The notes beneath the pieces are model-generated. The model saw nothing but the letters and a program-made list of their open reading frames with translations. It searched no databases and was not told the DNA's origin. From NCBI GenBank assembly GCA_003248805.1, contig QFQY01000044.1, positions 1 to 39,751 on the forward strand: 39,751 nt of DNA, written 5' to 3'. Origin of the DNA: Chelatococcus sp. GTDB lineage: Bacteria; Pseudomonadota; Alphaproteobacteria; Rhizobiales; Beijerinckiaceae. Made by a program: the position numbers and the translations under genes. Shown here piece by piece: positions 22,402-30,209 of the stretch; position 1 is the first letter of the stretch, and every line of letters starts with the position of its first letter.

Positions 22402-23183
22402 GACTGGACGGCAAGACGGCGATCATCACCGGAGGCGGCTCCGGCATCGGACACGAGGCCGCGAAGCTCTTCGCGGCAGAGGGCGCCAAGGTCATGGTCG
22501 CCGACCGCGACGAAGCCGCCGCGACCCGCGTCGCCGGCGAGATCGCCGCCGCCGGCGGCTCGGCCGTGGCCCACACGGTCGACGTCTCGAAAGAGAACGA
22601 AGTCGCCGGCATGATCGAGCGGGCCGTCGCCGAACTCGGCAGGCTCGACATCCTCGTCAACAATGCCGGCTACGGCATCGCCGGAACCGTGGTCACCACC
22701 TCGGAGGCGGACTGGAACGCGCTGATGGCGGTGAACGTCAACGGCGTGTTCTTCGGCTGCAAGCACGCGATTCCCGTCATGGCGAAGCAGGGCGGCGGCG
22801 CCATCGTCAACACCGCCTCGGCGGCGGCCAATGTCGGCATTCACGACCGCGCGGCCTATGTCGCCTCGAAGGGCGCCGTCGCCGCGCTGACGCGGGCCAT
22901 GGCCATCGACCATGTCGATGCCGGCATCCGGATCAACGCGGTCGCCCCCGGGACGATCGAATCACCGTATTTCACCAAGATCCTGAGTGGCCCCGATGGC
23001 GCCGAGCTGCGCCGTGGCCTCGAGGAACGCCAAGCGATGGGCCGCCTCGGCAAGCCCGTCGAAATCGCGCAAGCGATGCTCTGGCTGGCCAGCGACGACG
23101 CCTCCTTCTGCACCGGCTCGGTGGTGGTGGTGGATGGCGGCTGGACGGCGCGCGGCGACCGCAAACCCCAGAAAAAGGCTTGA
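22398..23183 (+). CDS. Short-chain dehydrogenase/reductase (classical SDR), first of two
   Basis: The 261-residue enzyme has the classical SDR pattern: the TGGGSGIG cofactor loop, an Asp after beta-2 (VADRDE) that favours NAD(H), the NNAG motif, the catalytic Ser in NTASAAANVG and the YVASK Tyr/Lys pair (with Asn in the preceding helix, AVNVNGVF). The C-terminal FCTGSVVVVDGGW is standard. It presumably oxidises a hydroxyl of a pathway intermediate. It follows the aspartate-dehydrogenase-like gene through the tiny ORF and is only seven bases from the second SDR. The two SDRs differ clearly in sequence, so they are not a recent duplication. Confidence 0.9.
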   Translation: MRLDGKTAIITGGGSGIGHEAAKLFAAEGAKVMVADRDEAAATRVAGEIAAAGGSAVAHTVDVSKENEVAGMIERAVAELGRLDILVNNAGYGIAGTVVTTSEADWNALMAVNVNGVFFGCKHAIPVMAKQGGGAIVNTASAAANVGIHDRAAYVASKGAVAALTRAMAIDHVDAGIRINAVAPGTIESPYFTKILSGPDGAELRRGLEERQAMGRLGKPVEIAQAMLWLASDDASFCTGSVVVVDGGWTARGDRKPQKKA

Positions 23184-23190
23184 ATCGACC

Positions 23191-23961
23191 ATGTACGGAC
23201 TTCAGGGACGGCGGGCCATCGTCACCGGCGCGGCCCATGGCATCGGGAAGGGCATCGCGGCCCGGCTGCTGGCCGAGGGCTGCGATGTCGGCATCCTCGA
23301 CATCGACCCGGCCGCCGCGGAGGCGACCGCCGCCGCGCTGGCGCAGGCCGGCGGCAAGGTCGCGTTCGCCGGAGGCGACGTCTCGTCGAAGGACAGCGTC
23401 GTCAGCGCGGTCGGGCGGCTGCGGGCCGAACTCGGCCCCATCGACATCCTCGTCAACAACGCCGGCATCCTGAAGGTCGGCAAGCTGCTGGAGACCAGCG
23501 ACGAGGACTGGAGGCTGCATTTCGCCGTGAATGTCGACGGCATGTTCAACGTCACCCGCGCCGTGGCTCCTGAGATGGTGGAGCGCCGCAAGGGGGCGAT
23601 CGTCAATATCGCCTCCTGGATGGGCAAATCGGGTGTCGCCGCCTACGGCGCTTATTGCGCCTCGAAATTCGCGATCATCGGCGCGACGCAGTCGCTCGCC
23701 TGCGAGGTCGGCGAATTCGGCGTGCGTGTCAACGCGGTCGGGCCCGGCCTGATCGTCGACACCAAGATGCGCGACGAATCCGAGATCAAGCGCAAGGCCG
23801 AGGGCTTGCCGAGCGCCTTCGACCGCGCCAAGGACATCCCGCTGCGCCGGCCCGGCTTTCCGGACGACATCGCCAAGGCGGTCGCCTTCCTCGCCTCCGA
23901 CGAGGCCGACTACATCACCGGCGAGACGATCAGCATCACGGGCGGCCTCTGGAACGACTGA
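23191..23961 (+). CDS. Short-chain dehydrogenase/reductase (classical SDR), second of two
   Basis: This 256-residue SDR shows TGAAHGIG as the cofactor motif, ILDIDP after beta-2 (Asp, NAD preference), NNAG, the active-site Ser in NIASWMGKSG and YCASK, with YITGETISITGGLWND closing the fold. It is the last gene of the plus-strand operon. After it, about 195 bases lead to the convergent TRAP permease gene. A consecutive oxidation, such as an alcohol to a ketone at two positions, would need two such enzymes, but the actual substrates are unknown. Confidence 0.9.
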   Translation: MYGLQGRRAIVTGAAHGIGKGIAARLLAEGCDVGILDIDPAAAEATAAALAQAGGKVAFAGGDVSSKDSVVSAVGRLRAELGPIDILVNNAGILKVGKLLETSDEDWRLHFAVNVDGMFNVTRAVAPEMVERRKGAIVNIASWMGKSGVAAYGAYCASKFAIIGATQSLACEVGEFGVRVNAVGPGLIVDTKMRDESEIKRKAEGLPSAFDRAKDIPLRRPGFPDDIAKAVAFLASDEADYITGETISITGGLWND

Positions 23962-24156
23962 GCCGGCCCGCTCGCCCGAAGGGGGATCGGTTCCTCGCGT
24001 CGGTGCTTTCGGCTCCGCCGAGGACAATCCGAAAAGCGCAGCAGTGTGGGCGGCATGACAGCCGCCTTCACGGAGCAGTCGCGCTGACGGACGAGATCGG
24101 ACGGGCTGTGATCGATCTCCTCCTCCGGCTCCGAGCCATGCGTGCTTCGCCAGGGC

Positions 24157-26316
24157 TCAGGCCATCGCCAGCCGCCGCGCCGCAAGCTGCCGCAGGATGA
24201 CCGGCGCAGCGACGACGACGCCGGCGAGGATGCTCACTGGCGTGGCGAGGATCATCGGCAGCGCCGCAAGCCCCAGCACGAGACGCTCCCACAGGGCCAG
24301 CGGGGCCAGGAGCCAGCCTGCGAAGGCGGCCGAGAGCAGAATCACGCTGGCGATGCAGGACAGCGTCGATCCCACGAACTCCATCCAGCTGAAGTCCGGC
24401 ACCATGATCAGCATCGAGGGGGAGAAGACGAAGACGAAGGGCACGAGTACCTTGCCGAGCGCGAGCCGGAAGGCGGTGTTGCCCGTCTTGAACGGATCGG
24501 CGCCGGCCATGCTCGCGCCGGCATAGGCCGAGATCGCCACCGGCGGCGTCACATCCGCGAGAACGCCGTAGTAGAAGACGAAGAAATGCGCCACGAGCGG
24601 CGCCACGCCGAGCATGCCGAGCGCCGGCGCCGCGACCGTCACCATGATGATGTAGTTCGCGGTCGTCGGCACGCCGCAGCCGAGCAGGATGCAGACGACA
24701 CCGGTCAGCAGCAGCGTGAAGAACAGCGTCGCAGATTTGATGTCGAAGGGCAGGAAGGGGGCGATGGCGAGGATGCCGCGCGCCCACTGGTCGGCCAGCG
24801 ACGTGACGATCCAGGAGATCTTGAAGCCGACGCCGGTCAGGGTGACGACGCCGACGATCACACCGACGGTCGCAGCCGCGGCGCCGACGCCGATGGCGTA
24901 TTTGGCCCCGAGGATGAAGGCGTCGACCATATCGGCGAGCCGGCGCCGCCCCTCCTGCGAGCTGAGCAGCACGCCATGCGCCATCGCCGCGAAGGCGGCG
25001 AGCGTCAGCGCCAGGTTGACGCCGGGCACGCGCAGGATCTCGGTGGGCGCGCAGATGCCGATGGCGAGAGCCAGCACCAGCGCGCTAGCCGCGCGATAAT
25101 GGGCGAGGCCGACGACCATGCAGCCGGTGATGCCCCAGAAAGCCGCCAGATAGGGCGTGTAGCCCGTGAACAGGATCAGGATCAGCGCGAAGAGTGGGGC
25201 GACCGTCGGCCAGTCGCGGGCGAAGACCTCTCGCAGCTCGGGGATCTCCGCGTCGGTCAGCCCGCGCATGCCGGTGCGGCGAGCCTCGAAATGCACCTGC
25301 ATCAGAACGCCGAAGAAGTGCATGAAGGCCGGCACAATGGCGGCGATGACGATGGTCGCATAGGGCAGGTTGAGGAACTCGACCATCAGGAAGGCGGCCG
25401 CGCCCATGATGGGCGGCGTGATCTGCCCACCTGTCGCGGCGGTGGACTCGATCGCCGCGGCGAAATGGCGCTTGTAACCGAGGCGGATCATCATCGGGAT
25501 CGTCAGCGAGCCCACGGTCACCGTGTTGGCGACCGAGGAACCGGAGATCATGCCGAAGAGGGCCGAGCCGAAGATCGAGATCTTGGCCGGGCCACCGGCG
25601 AAGCGTCCCGCGACGGAGGCGGCGACACCGAGAAAGAGCCGGCCGAGACCGATGCGCGTCGCCAGCACGCCGAACAGGACGAAGTGGAAGACATAGGTGG
25701 CGACGACGCCGAGCGCGACGCCGTAGATGCCCTGACTGGTCAGGTAGAGATGGTTGACCAGCGTCGACCAGCTCGCGCCCGGATGCAGGAAAATGCCGGG
25801 AAACCAGTTGCCGTAGAGCGCGTAGATCATCGCGAACAACGCGATCAGCGGAAGGCCCCAGCCGATCGCGCGACGCGTCGCCTCGATCATCAGCACGATG
25901 GTGATCGACCCCATCACCACGTCGAGCGTCGAGGGGTTACCGACCCGGAAGACGAGATCCTCGAAGATCCAGGGCACGTACAGGCTCGAGACCGCCACGG
26001 CGACGGCGAAAATCCAGTCGTAGAGCGGCACGCCGCCGGGCCGGAGCGTGCTCGAGGCGTGCACGACCTGGCCGTCGCTGCGCCGCGCCGAGAAGACAAG
26101 GAAAATCAGTCCCAGCACGAAGGCCAGGTGGATGCCGCGATGCGTCGTCTCGCGCAGCAGGCCGAAACCGGCCGTGTAGTAGTGGAAGGCCGAGAGCGCC
26201 AGCAGCAGGCCGCCGACGAGCAGCGACGTGCCATGCGGCAGCTTGCGGAACTGCATCTCCGGATCGAGCTCTGCCTCGAGCTTGGCGAGATCGGCGGCGG
26301 AGGGCGTAGCGGTCAT
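24157..26316 (-). CDS. Fused 4TM/12TM TRAP permease (TRAP-TAXI type)
   Basis: The 719-residue protein is a fusion of small and large TRAP permease units. Both occur in one polypeptide in TAXI-type systems. It has about 16-18 membrane helices. Typical signatures are GMISGSSVANTVTVGSLTIPMMIRLGY, AAIESTAATGGQITPPIMGAAAFLMVEF, LGCGVPTTANYIIMVTVAAPAL and DVTPPVAISAYAGASMAGADPFKTG. It pairs with the TAXI binding protein 126 bases upstream on the same strand. The start at 26316 gives a cytoplasmic tail with MTATPSAADLAKLEAEL, and an earlier ATG adds nine residues. Substrates of TAXI systems are usually small carboxylates or amino acids. The convergent catabolic operon suggests its product enters that pathway. 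Confidence 0.9.
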   Translation of the reverse strand: MTATPSAADLAKLEAELDPEMQFRKLPHGTSLLVGGLLLALSAFHYYTAGFGLLRETTHRGIHLAFVLGLIFLVFSARRSDGQVVHASSTLRPGGVPLYDWIFAVAVAVSSLYVPWIFEDLVFRVGNPSTLDVVMGSITIVLMIEATRRAIGWGLPLIALFAMIYALYGNWFPGIFLHPGASWSTLVNHLYLTSQGIYGVALGVVATYVFHFVLFGVLATRIGLGRLFLGVAASVAGRFAGGPAKISIFGSALFGMISGSSVANTVTVGSLTIPMMIRLGYKRHFAAAIESTAATGGQITPPIMGAAAFLMVEFLNLPYATIVIAAIVPAFMHFFGVLMQVHFEARRTGMRGLTDAEIPELREVFARDWPTVAPLFALILILFTGYTPYLAAFWGITGCMVVGLAHYRAASALVLALAIGICAPTEILRVPGVNLALTLAAFAAMAHGVLLSSQEGRRRLADMVDAFILGAKYAIGVGAAAATVGVIVGVVTLTGVGFKISWIVTSLADQWARGILAIAPFLPFDIKSATLFFTLLLTGVVCILLGCGVPTTANYIIMVTVAAPALGMLGVAPLVAHFFVFYYGVLADVTPPVAISAYAGASMAGADPFKTGNTAFRLALGKVLVPFVFVFSPSMLIMVPDFSWMEFVGSTLSCIASVILLSAAFAGWLLAPLALWERLVLGLAALPMILATPVSILAGVVVAAPVILRQLAARRLAMA

Positions 26317-26360
26317 CGGCAACCTTCGAGAACGACCGGCCAATCGCCGGTATCGGCCGC

Positions 26361-26430
26361 GCTTCCCGGGCGGCGCACAGCGCCGACCCGGGAAGCTCCG
26401 GCATGAGACGCTCGGGATAGGCCCGAGCGT
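26361..26430 (-). other. Two tandem hairpins between TAXI and permease genes
   Basis: The first hairpin is a 15-base-pair stem with one bulged base, GCTTCCCGGG plus CGGCG against CGCCG plus CCCGGGAAGC (26361-26396), with a 5-base loop. The second is ACGCTCGGG / CCCGAGCGT (26408-26430) with a 5-base loop. Neither is followed by a T run on the minus strand, so they look more like mRNA-stabilising or attenuating structures that keep binding-protein mRNA more abundant than permease mRNA. Confidence 0.6.
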
Positions 26431-26442
26431 AGCGTCGGCTGT

Positions 26443-27420
26443 TTACTTCAGCAGGCCCGCTTCCTTGTAGAAGCGCTCGGCACCCGGATGCAGCGGCACG
26501 CCCTGCAGGCCCGCGAGAGCCGAGGCCTTCTGGATCGCCTTGCCCTTGGCGTGGCCGGCGTCGAGCGCGGCACGGGTCTTGTCGCTCCAGAGCGCCTTGG
26601 TGACGGCATAAACCGTATCGGCCGAGATCTTCGACGAGGTCACCCAATGGGCGCCGACGGCGACGGTCTTGACCGCGGCGACGTCCTTGTAGGTGCCGGC
26701 CGGGATCTCATCGGCGGCGAAGAACGGAAACTCCTTGGCGAGCTTCTCGGCCTGGGGGCCGCTGATCGGCAGGATGTCGATGCCGGAACCGGTCGAGGCA
26801 AGCTCGGAGATTGCCGCCGCCGGGAAGCCTCCGGTGAAGAAGAAGGCGTCGACAGAGCCGTCCTTCATCTTCTCTGCCGCCTGGTTGGGCTTCAGATACT
26901 CGGCCTTGATGTCCTTGGTCGTGATGCCATAGGCGCCAAGAATGGCCGCGGCGTTCAGGAGCGTGCCCGAGCCCGGCTCGTCGATCGAGACCGACTTGCC
27001 CTTGAGATCCGCGATGCTCTTCACATTCGCAGCCTTGCGCACCACGACATGCACGCTCTCGGGATACAGATTCGCGATGGAGCGCAGCTCCTCGACCTTC
27101 GGCTTGCCCTCGAAGACGCCGGTGCCGGAATAGGCCCAATAGGCGACGTCGGCCTGCACGAAGCCCGATTCCGCGGCACCGCCGACGATGGCGTTGACGT
27201 TGGCGACCGAGCCGTTGCTCGCCACGGCCGTGGCGACGAGCTGCGGCGGCGAGGAGATGGCATTCGCGATCAAGCCGCCGATCGGGTAATAGGTGCCCGC
27301 CGTGCCGCCCGTGCCGATGCGGAAGAAGGCAGGGGCCTGTGCGAGCGCGAGACCGGCTGCCAGGGCGGCGCCGCCCAGCACGACGCCTGCGGCAATGAGC
27401 TTCTTGCGGAAAATCGTCAT
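26443..27420 (-). CDS. TAXI-family TRAP substrate-binding protein
   Basis: This is a 325-residue periplasmic protein. The signal peptide is clear (MTIFRKK, hydrophobic core, cleavage near AQA at about 30). The mature part begins FFRIGTGGTAGTYYPIGG, the hallmark of the TAXI (TRAP-associated extracytoplasmic immunogenic) group. Further family features are VQADVAYWAYSG, LYPESVHVVVRK, KGKSVSIDEPGSGT, DAFFFTGGFPAAAI and the C-terminal LHPGAERFYKEAG. It delivers substrate to the fused permease encoded next. I chose the ATG at 27420, which has GGAG upstream and starts the signal peptide. The frame is open further but without homology. The gene is divergent from the NhaD-like transporter. Confidence 0.95.
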   Translation of the reverse strand: MTIFRKKLIAAGVVLGGAALAAGLALAQAPAFFRIGTGGTAGTYYPIGGLIANAISSPPQLVATAVASNGSVANVNAIVGGAAESGFVQADVAYWAYSGTGVFEGKPKVEELRSIANLYPESVHVVVRKAANVKSIADLKGKSVSIDEPGSGTLLNAAAILGAYGITTKDIKAEYLKPNQAAEKMKDGSVDAFFFTGGFPAAAISELASTGSGIDILPISGPQAEKLAKEFPFFAADEIPAGTYKDVAAVKTVAVGAHWVTSSKISADTVYAVTKALWSDKTRAALDAGHAKGKAIQKASALAGLQGVPLHPGAERFYKEAGLLK

Positions 27421-27626
27421 GGATAGTCTCCGTTGATGCACGACTTTCCAAGGCTTTGCGCCCGAGATCAAGAGAATAGCCTCGGCATAACCACGTCACC
27501 CTCACCGGCTCGCCGTTCCGCAGGGCCGAGACCGCACGCATCGCCAGAACCGCCGTGTTGCCCCGGCCTCGGCCGCGCGATAGTCAGGCGCTGGACATTC
27601 GATGCTCCGAGGGGGGACGACGAGCC

Positions 27627-29039
27627 TTGAAGACGCATATTCTCCTCGTAGCCGCCGCTCTCTGCCTGGGCTCCACATCCGCGCTCGCCGCCGGCGATAT
27701 CGGAGGCGCCTCCATGGGGATGACCTGGGCCCTGCCCTTCGCCGGCATGCTGCTCTCGATCGCCCTGGGGCCGGTCCTGTTTCCGCATTTCTGGGAGCTG
27801 AACTACGGCAAGTTCGCCGCCTTCTGGGCCGCTCTCGCCCTGCTGCCGCTGGTCGTCTTCCGCGGCTTCGACCCCGCGTTCGGCGCGCTGCTGCACACGG
27901 CGCTGCTCGAATACATCCCCTTCATCATCCTGCTCTTCGCGCTGTTCACGATCGCCGGCGGCATCCTGATCATGGGCAACCTGCACGGCACGCCGGCGAC
28001 GAACACGGCGCTGCTGGCGATCGGCACCGCGATGGCGAGCGTCGTCGGCACGACCGGCGCCTCGATCATCATGATCCGCCCGCTGCTGCGCGCGAACGAC
28101 AGCCGGCGCCACAACGTCCATGTCGTGGTGTTCTTCATCTTCCTGGTCTCGAATATCGGCGGCTCGCTGACGCCGCTCGGCGACCCGCCGCTCTTCCTGG
28201 GGTTCCTGCGCGGGGTCTCGTTCTTCTGGACGACCACGCATCTGCTGCCTGAGACCGGCTTCGCGGTCGCCGTGCTGCTCGCCCTGTTCTACGCGATGGA
28301 CCGGTGGTTCTACCGCAAGGAAGAGGGGATGCCGCCCCTGAAGGACCCGACGCCCGACCGCGACATCAAGCTCTACGGCAAGATCAACATCCTGCTGCTG
28401 GGCGGTGTCATCGCCGCCATCCTGATGTCGGCCAACTGGAAGCCGGGCATCGTTTTCGACATCCACGGCGTCCATGTCGAGTTGCAGAACCTCGTCCGCG
28501 ACATCCTCCTGCTCGTGCTCGCAGGCCTCTCGCTGGCACTGACGCCGAAGCCGGTCCGGGCCGGCAACGAGTTCTCGTGGGGCCCGATCAAGGAGGTCGC
28601 CAAGCTCTTCGCGGGGATCTTCGTCTGCATCATCCCGGTTCTGGCGATGCTGCAGGCGGGGCGCGAGGGCGCCTTTTCCGGCCTCGTCGCGCTGGTCAGC
28701 AACCCCGATGGCAGCGCCAACAACGTCGCCTATTTCTGGCTGACCGGGGCGCTCTCGTCCTTCCTGGACAATGCGCCGACCTATCTCGTCTTCTTCGAGC
28801 TCGCGGGCGGCGACCCCAAGGCGCTGATGACAACGGGAGCGCTGACGCTGACCGCGATCTCGGCCGGCGCGGTCTTCATGGGCGCCAACAGCTATATCGG
28901 CAACGCGCCCAACTTCATGGTCTACGCCATCGCCAAGGACCGAAAGGTCGCGATGCCGAGCTTCTTCGGCTACATGCTCTGGTCGGGCTCGATCCTGATC
29001 CCGCTGTTCATCCTGCAGACGCTGATCTTCTTTCGCTGA
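27627..29039 (+). CDS. NhaD/citrate-type ion transporter (sodium:proton antiporter family)
   Basis: The protein has about 470 residues and 11-13 membrane helices. Segments such as PFIILLFALFTIAGGILIMGNLHGTP, IGTAMASVVGTTGASIIMIRPLL, NIGGSLTPLGDPPLFLGFLRG, GALSSFLDNAPTYLVFFELAGG and GAVFMGANSYIGNAPNFMVYAIA match the ion-transporter superfamily members annotated as NhaD-like or CitMHS_2. Such proteins exchange sodium for protons or carry citrate-like acids. I chose TTG at 27627 because the signal-anchor-like start (MKTHILLVAAALCLG) begins there, with a G-rich ribosome site (GGGGGGA) upstream. The next in-frame ATG lies 72 bases earlier and would add basic sequence that looks noncoding. The choice is uncertain. 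Confidence 0.8.
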   Translation: MKTHILLVAAALCLGSTSALAAGDIGGASMGMTWALPFAGMLLSIALGPVLFPHFWELNYGKFAAFWAALALLPLVVFRGFDPAFGALLHTALLEYIPFIILLFALFTIAGGILIMGNLHGTPATNTALLAIGTAMASVVGTTGASIIMIRPLLRANDSRRHNVHVVVFFIFLVSNIGGSLTPLGDPPLFLGFLRGVSFFWTTTHLLPETGFAVAVLLALFYAMDRWFYRKEEGMPPLKDPTPDRDIKLYGKINILLLGGVIAAILMSANWKPGIVFDIHGVHVELQNLVRDILLLVLAGLSLALTPKPVRAGNEFSWGPIKEVAKLFAGIFVCIIPVLAMLQAGREGAFSGLVALVSNPDGSANNVAYFWLTGALSSFLDNAPTYLVFFELAGGDPKALMTTGALTLTAISAGAVFMGANSYIGNAPNFMVYAIAKDRKVAMPSFFGYMLWSGSILIPLFILQTLIFFR

Positions 29040-29078
29040 TCTGCAGCGCTCGGGCGTCACGCTCGCCCTTGTTGGGAG

Positions 29079-29143
29079 CATCCACGTCTTGAATACCGCG
29101 CGCGATGAAGGAAGACGTGGATGGTCGGGACAAGCCCGACCAT
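29079..29143. repeat. REP-like palindromic element between convergent genes
   Basis: CATCCACGTCTT (29079-29090) pairs with AAGACGTGGATG (29112-29123), and it overlaps a second stem ATGGTCGGG / CCCGACCAT with an ACAAG loop (29121-29143). The core GTGGATGGTCGGGACAAGC matches a very common alphaproteobacterial intergenic repeat. It lies between two gene ends and may also act as a bidirectional terminator. Confidence 0.7.
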
Positions 29144-29164
29144 GACGGAGGTTGGTTCGACAGC

Positions 29165-30175
29165 CTATGGCCGCGCCGTCGGCACGCCTTCCCGGATCTT
29201 CGCGGAAAAATCCGGGTCGTCGAGCGAGATGGTGCGCGCATGCTCGCCGATCCGCGCCCGCCGCACCAGTTCCGGCAAAGGCATGTCGGTGCGCACCGCG
29301 CCGATGCGCTGGAGGTAGCCGGGCAGATAGCCCGACAGCAGCACGCGCGGGTCGAACGGCACCGAGAAGGTCCAGCCCGGCGCGACCTTGCGGACGAGCT
29401 CGAAGACGACTGTGGTGCAGTTCGTCGTCAGCGTGTTGTACCAGCGCGGCTTCAGCGAGAGGCGATTGACGTCGACGATATAGGCCAGCAGCAGGTCGCG
29501 GGCCTGCGCCGGGGTCGCCGCGAGCCGGAACAGGCGGACATCCTCCTTGCGGGCGTGGCTGCGCAGGCCGACGATGTCGCGCTCGTCGGCCGCGACATAG
29601 GCCATTTCGTAGCTCCGGAAGAAGCCGGCGAGCGCCGACCACTCCTCGCCCTTCTCGCGGCGCACCTCGATCGAGAAGGTCAGAGGCGGCTGATCCGTGA
29701 AATCGAAGCTGACGAGGAGATGGGCGATCGCCTCCCCCGACCAGTAGGACAGGAAGAGATCGGCACCGGCGACCTTGGAGAGGTCATAGCGCCGCGTTTC
29801 CCAATGCTGGTCGTAGTCCTCCTCGGTGCGCCAGCGGAAGTGGCGCAGATTCGTGACGGTGAGCACGTCGCCCTGCCGCTCGATCCGGGGCAGGCGGGCG
29901 AGTTCGGGAATCCAGTCGCGCTGATGAGAGGGGGCCATGCCCTGCCACCAGCCGAGCAGGCCGATGAACAGCACGGCGAAGGAGAGGGGCAGGCGCGGGG
30001 CGCCCGTCCAGACCCCGACGATCCCGGCCAGGCCCGCGAGGCCGAAGCCGATGGCGGCCGCGACTGCGACGCCTCCGGCGAGGCGGAACGACAGCAGCCC
30101 CGCCCCCCAGACGGCGCAGCCGAGAAGGGCGAGCGAGACGAGAAGCTTCAGCAAAACGAAAAGGAGGTGGCGCAT
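29165..30175 (-). CDS. DUF4105 (Lnb N-terminal-like) membrane protein
   Basis: This is a 336-residue protein with three hydrophobic segments at the N-terminus (about 5-80), followed by a long soluble, probably periplasmic domain. The soluble part carries the DUF4105 signature: NLRHFRWRTEEDYDQHWETRRYDLSKVAGADLFLSYWS, AHLLVSFDF, EVRREKGEEW and the conserved Cys-containing YNTLTTNCTTVVFEL. The domain has been compared to papain-like peptidases, but function is unproven. It starts 34 bases after pckA on the same strand with a strong ribosome site (AAGGAGG), and I see no terminator between them, so cotranscription with pckA is likely. The ATG at 30175 is preferred to one 18 bases upstream. Confidence 0.85.
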   Translation of the reverse strand: MRHLLFVLLKLLVSLALLGCAVWGAGLLSFRLAGGVAVAAAIGFGLAGLAGIVGVWTGAPRLPLSFAVLFIGLLGWWQGMAPSHQRDWIPELARLPRIERQGDVLTVTNLRHFRWRTEEDYDQHWETRRYDLSKVAGADLFLSYWSGEAIAHLLVSFDFTDQPPLTFSIEVRREKGEEWSALAGFFRSYEMAYVAADERDIVGLRSHARKEDVRLFRLAATPAQARDLLLAYIVDVNRLSLKPRWYNTLTTNCTTVVFELVRKVAPGWTFSVPFDPRVLLSGYLPGYLQRIGAVRTDMPLPELVRRARIGEHARTISLDDPDFSAKIREGVPTARP

Positions 30176-30209
30176 GGCCACCTCCCCTATCACATCAAGC
30201 GGCCAGCGA

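Noticed and set aside
24142..26406. Long plus-strand open frame (754 codons) opposite the fused TRAP permease
   Set aside because: Same kind of GC-driven shadow: repetitive Asp/Glu/Arg/His composition, no membrane or domain motifs.
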